A stretch of DNA of 15,187 nt from JAWLGW01 sp964569055. GTDB taxonomy: Bacteria > Planctomycetota > J058. The stretch covers positions 1 through 15,187 of the forward strand of contig CAZMSZ010000167.1 of the NCBI GenBank assembly GCA_964569055.1. Direction: 5' to 3'. Position numbers and translations under genes: made by a program. Each line of letters opens with the position of its first letter. The stretch's first letter is position 1. The notes under the pieces are model-generated. The model did no database searches. It saw only the letters and a list, made by a program, of their open reading frames with translations, and was not told the DNA's origin. This document shows positions 14,649 to 15,187 of the stretch, one piece after another.

Positions 14649-14955
14649 CTACTCCTCTCGCGTCGTCGGCGGCGCCGCGGCGAGCAGCGACTCGACATCC
14701 AGCAGGTCCTTCGGCCGGCCGGCAGCGCGCTTGTTCGCGATGAGCGCACCTCTGCCGAGGACCGCTATCCGGAGCCCCTCACTCTCCACCTCGAACCGTG
14801 TGGTCCATGCCTCTTCGAACGTCCCCCTCTTTTCGGTGAGGAGGTCGATCCGCCGGGGGGACCCCGATCTGATAGACGAGTCCCGGCGCCGCGAAGTCGG
14901 CCACCGTGAGAGCGCCCAGGCGTCGAGCGTCAACTGCCAGACGAGGCCGAACCGC
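14649..14955 (-). pseudogene. Decayed nucleotidyltransferase-fold (DUF6036/AbiEii-like) gene remnant
   Basis: The 3' part on the minus strand encodes RRIDLLTEKRGTFEEAW, then GLRIAVLGRGALIANKRAAG and RPKDLLDVESLL. This is the typical C-terminal half of small nucleotidyltransferase-fold proteins related to AbiEii-type toxins. The expected segment before it, LTVADFAAPGLVYQIGVPP, is present only in another frame (14910 down to about 14857). The frame therefore shifts near 14911-14925 and shifts back at a six-G run (14855-14860). The N-terminal catalytic half (a GG...DxD region) is not found upstream. The combination of truncation and two indels marks a dead copy, though the net frame is kept. It has no partner antitoxin here. 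Confidence 0.65.
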
Positions 14956-15124
14956 TCAGACGGCGCGAGGCGCGGCAACAGCTCACCCTCCGCCTGGCCC
15001 GCGAGGTCCGTCTTGCCTCCCGGCCAGGAGGCCCTCGCCGCAGCCCGGCGCGCCCGCGCGGCGTCGTCTTCTCGATCGGAGCGCTCCACCCTGCCGGCCT
15101 CCTAGCTCAGCCAGCACAGGCGTG
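14956..15124. other. Region without recognisable gene
   Basis: Between the nucleotidyltransferase remnant and the terminal tandem repeat I see no supported gene. The minus-strand frame that continues the remnant to about 15089 has no resemblance to the family's N-terminal half, so the original 5' end was probably replaced or deleted. Confidence 0.5.
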
Positions 15125-15186
15125 CTCGAAGGCGGGAAGTGTCCGATCCCACGTTCTCGAAGGCGGGAAGTGTCCGATCCCACGTT
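15125..15186. repeat. Perfect 31-bp tandem duplication at the right edge
   Basis: Two identical, adjacent 31-base units lie at 15125-15155 and 15156-15186. Each contains GGCGGGAAGTGTCCGATCCC, itself bounded by GGGA and TCCC, which could pair. The array may continue beyond the window. The unit length is not a multiple of three, so it is unlikely to be coding. Confidence 0.9.
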
Positions 15187-15187
15187 T

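Noticed and set aside
15100..15160. tRNA-like text (TAGCTCAGCC near the right edge)
   Set aside because: It resembles a D-arm start, but no acceptor stem, anticodon arm or GTTCGA-type T-loop with pairing follows; the rest is the 31-bp repeat.
15125..15187. CRISPR array
   Set aside because: The 31-bp units are directly adjacent with no spacers, and no cas gene is visible.

Overview
The window looks like very GC-rich DNA (above 70% G+C by eye) from a Gram-negative, probably aerobic bacterium. Supporting signs are an outer-membrane beta-barrel porin, two lipoproteins, a type-B succinate dehydrogenase, an ECF sigma/anti-sigma pair, frequent GTG starts, and GTGA stop/start overlaps. The mix (b558-type SdhC, TMEM43-like protein, W..WW/HEAT-like tail, large anti-sigma) suggests Myxococcota or a related deltaproteobacterial lineage, or a high-GC Planctomycetota. 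The sequence alone does not decide between them. A run of exactly 100 N (2385-2484) is a scaffold gap, so genes left and right of it may not be true neighbours.

Layout. 1-1664 (minus): sdhC then the 5' part of sdhA, running off the left edge; sdhB is expected next. 1866-2384 (plus): an EIIA/PtsN-type phosphotransfer protein. After the gap, 2617-7422 (plus) is a tight four-gene operon: a PDZ lipoprotein, a second lipoprotein with two PDZ-like regions, an ECF sigma factor, and a large membrane anti-sigma-like protein. The last has 3.5 tandem zinc-less anti-sigma repeats, a transmembrane helix, a coiled coil and a FecR-like tail. 7607-8950 (plus): a TMEM43-family membrane protein carrying an inserted C2H2 zinc-finger motif, behind a good promoter and an 18-bp palindrome. 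8951-9275: gene-free DNA with a terminator-like hairpin, an inverted repeat and a 76-bp direct repeat.

9276-13052 (minus): a TetR regulator, a cytochrome P450 and a C45-type Ntn-hydrolase with a TPR-like tail, arranged as one operon. Divergent from it, 13156-14592 (plus) encodes a PorinO/P-like outer-membrane porin. The intergenic space holds a 31-bp dyad that covers the tetR promoter. 14649-14955 (minus): a decayed nucleotidyltransferase-fold gene with two compensating frameshifts. A perfect 31-bp tandem duplication lies at the right edge.

Two groups look like functional systems. The lipoprotein/sigma/anti-sigma operon reads as an envelope-sensing signalling unit with an unusual anti-sigma design. 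The TetR/P450/C45-hydrolase/porin cluster reads as a substrate-responsive uptake-and-modification module. Both readings are inference from domains and gene order.
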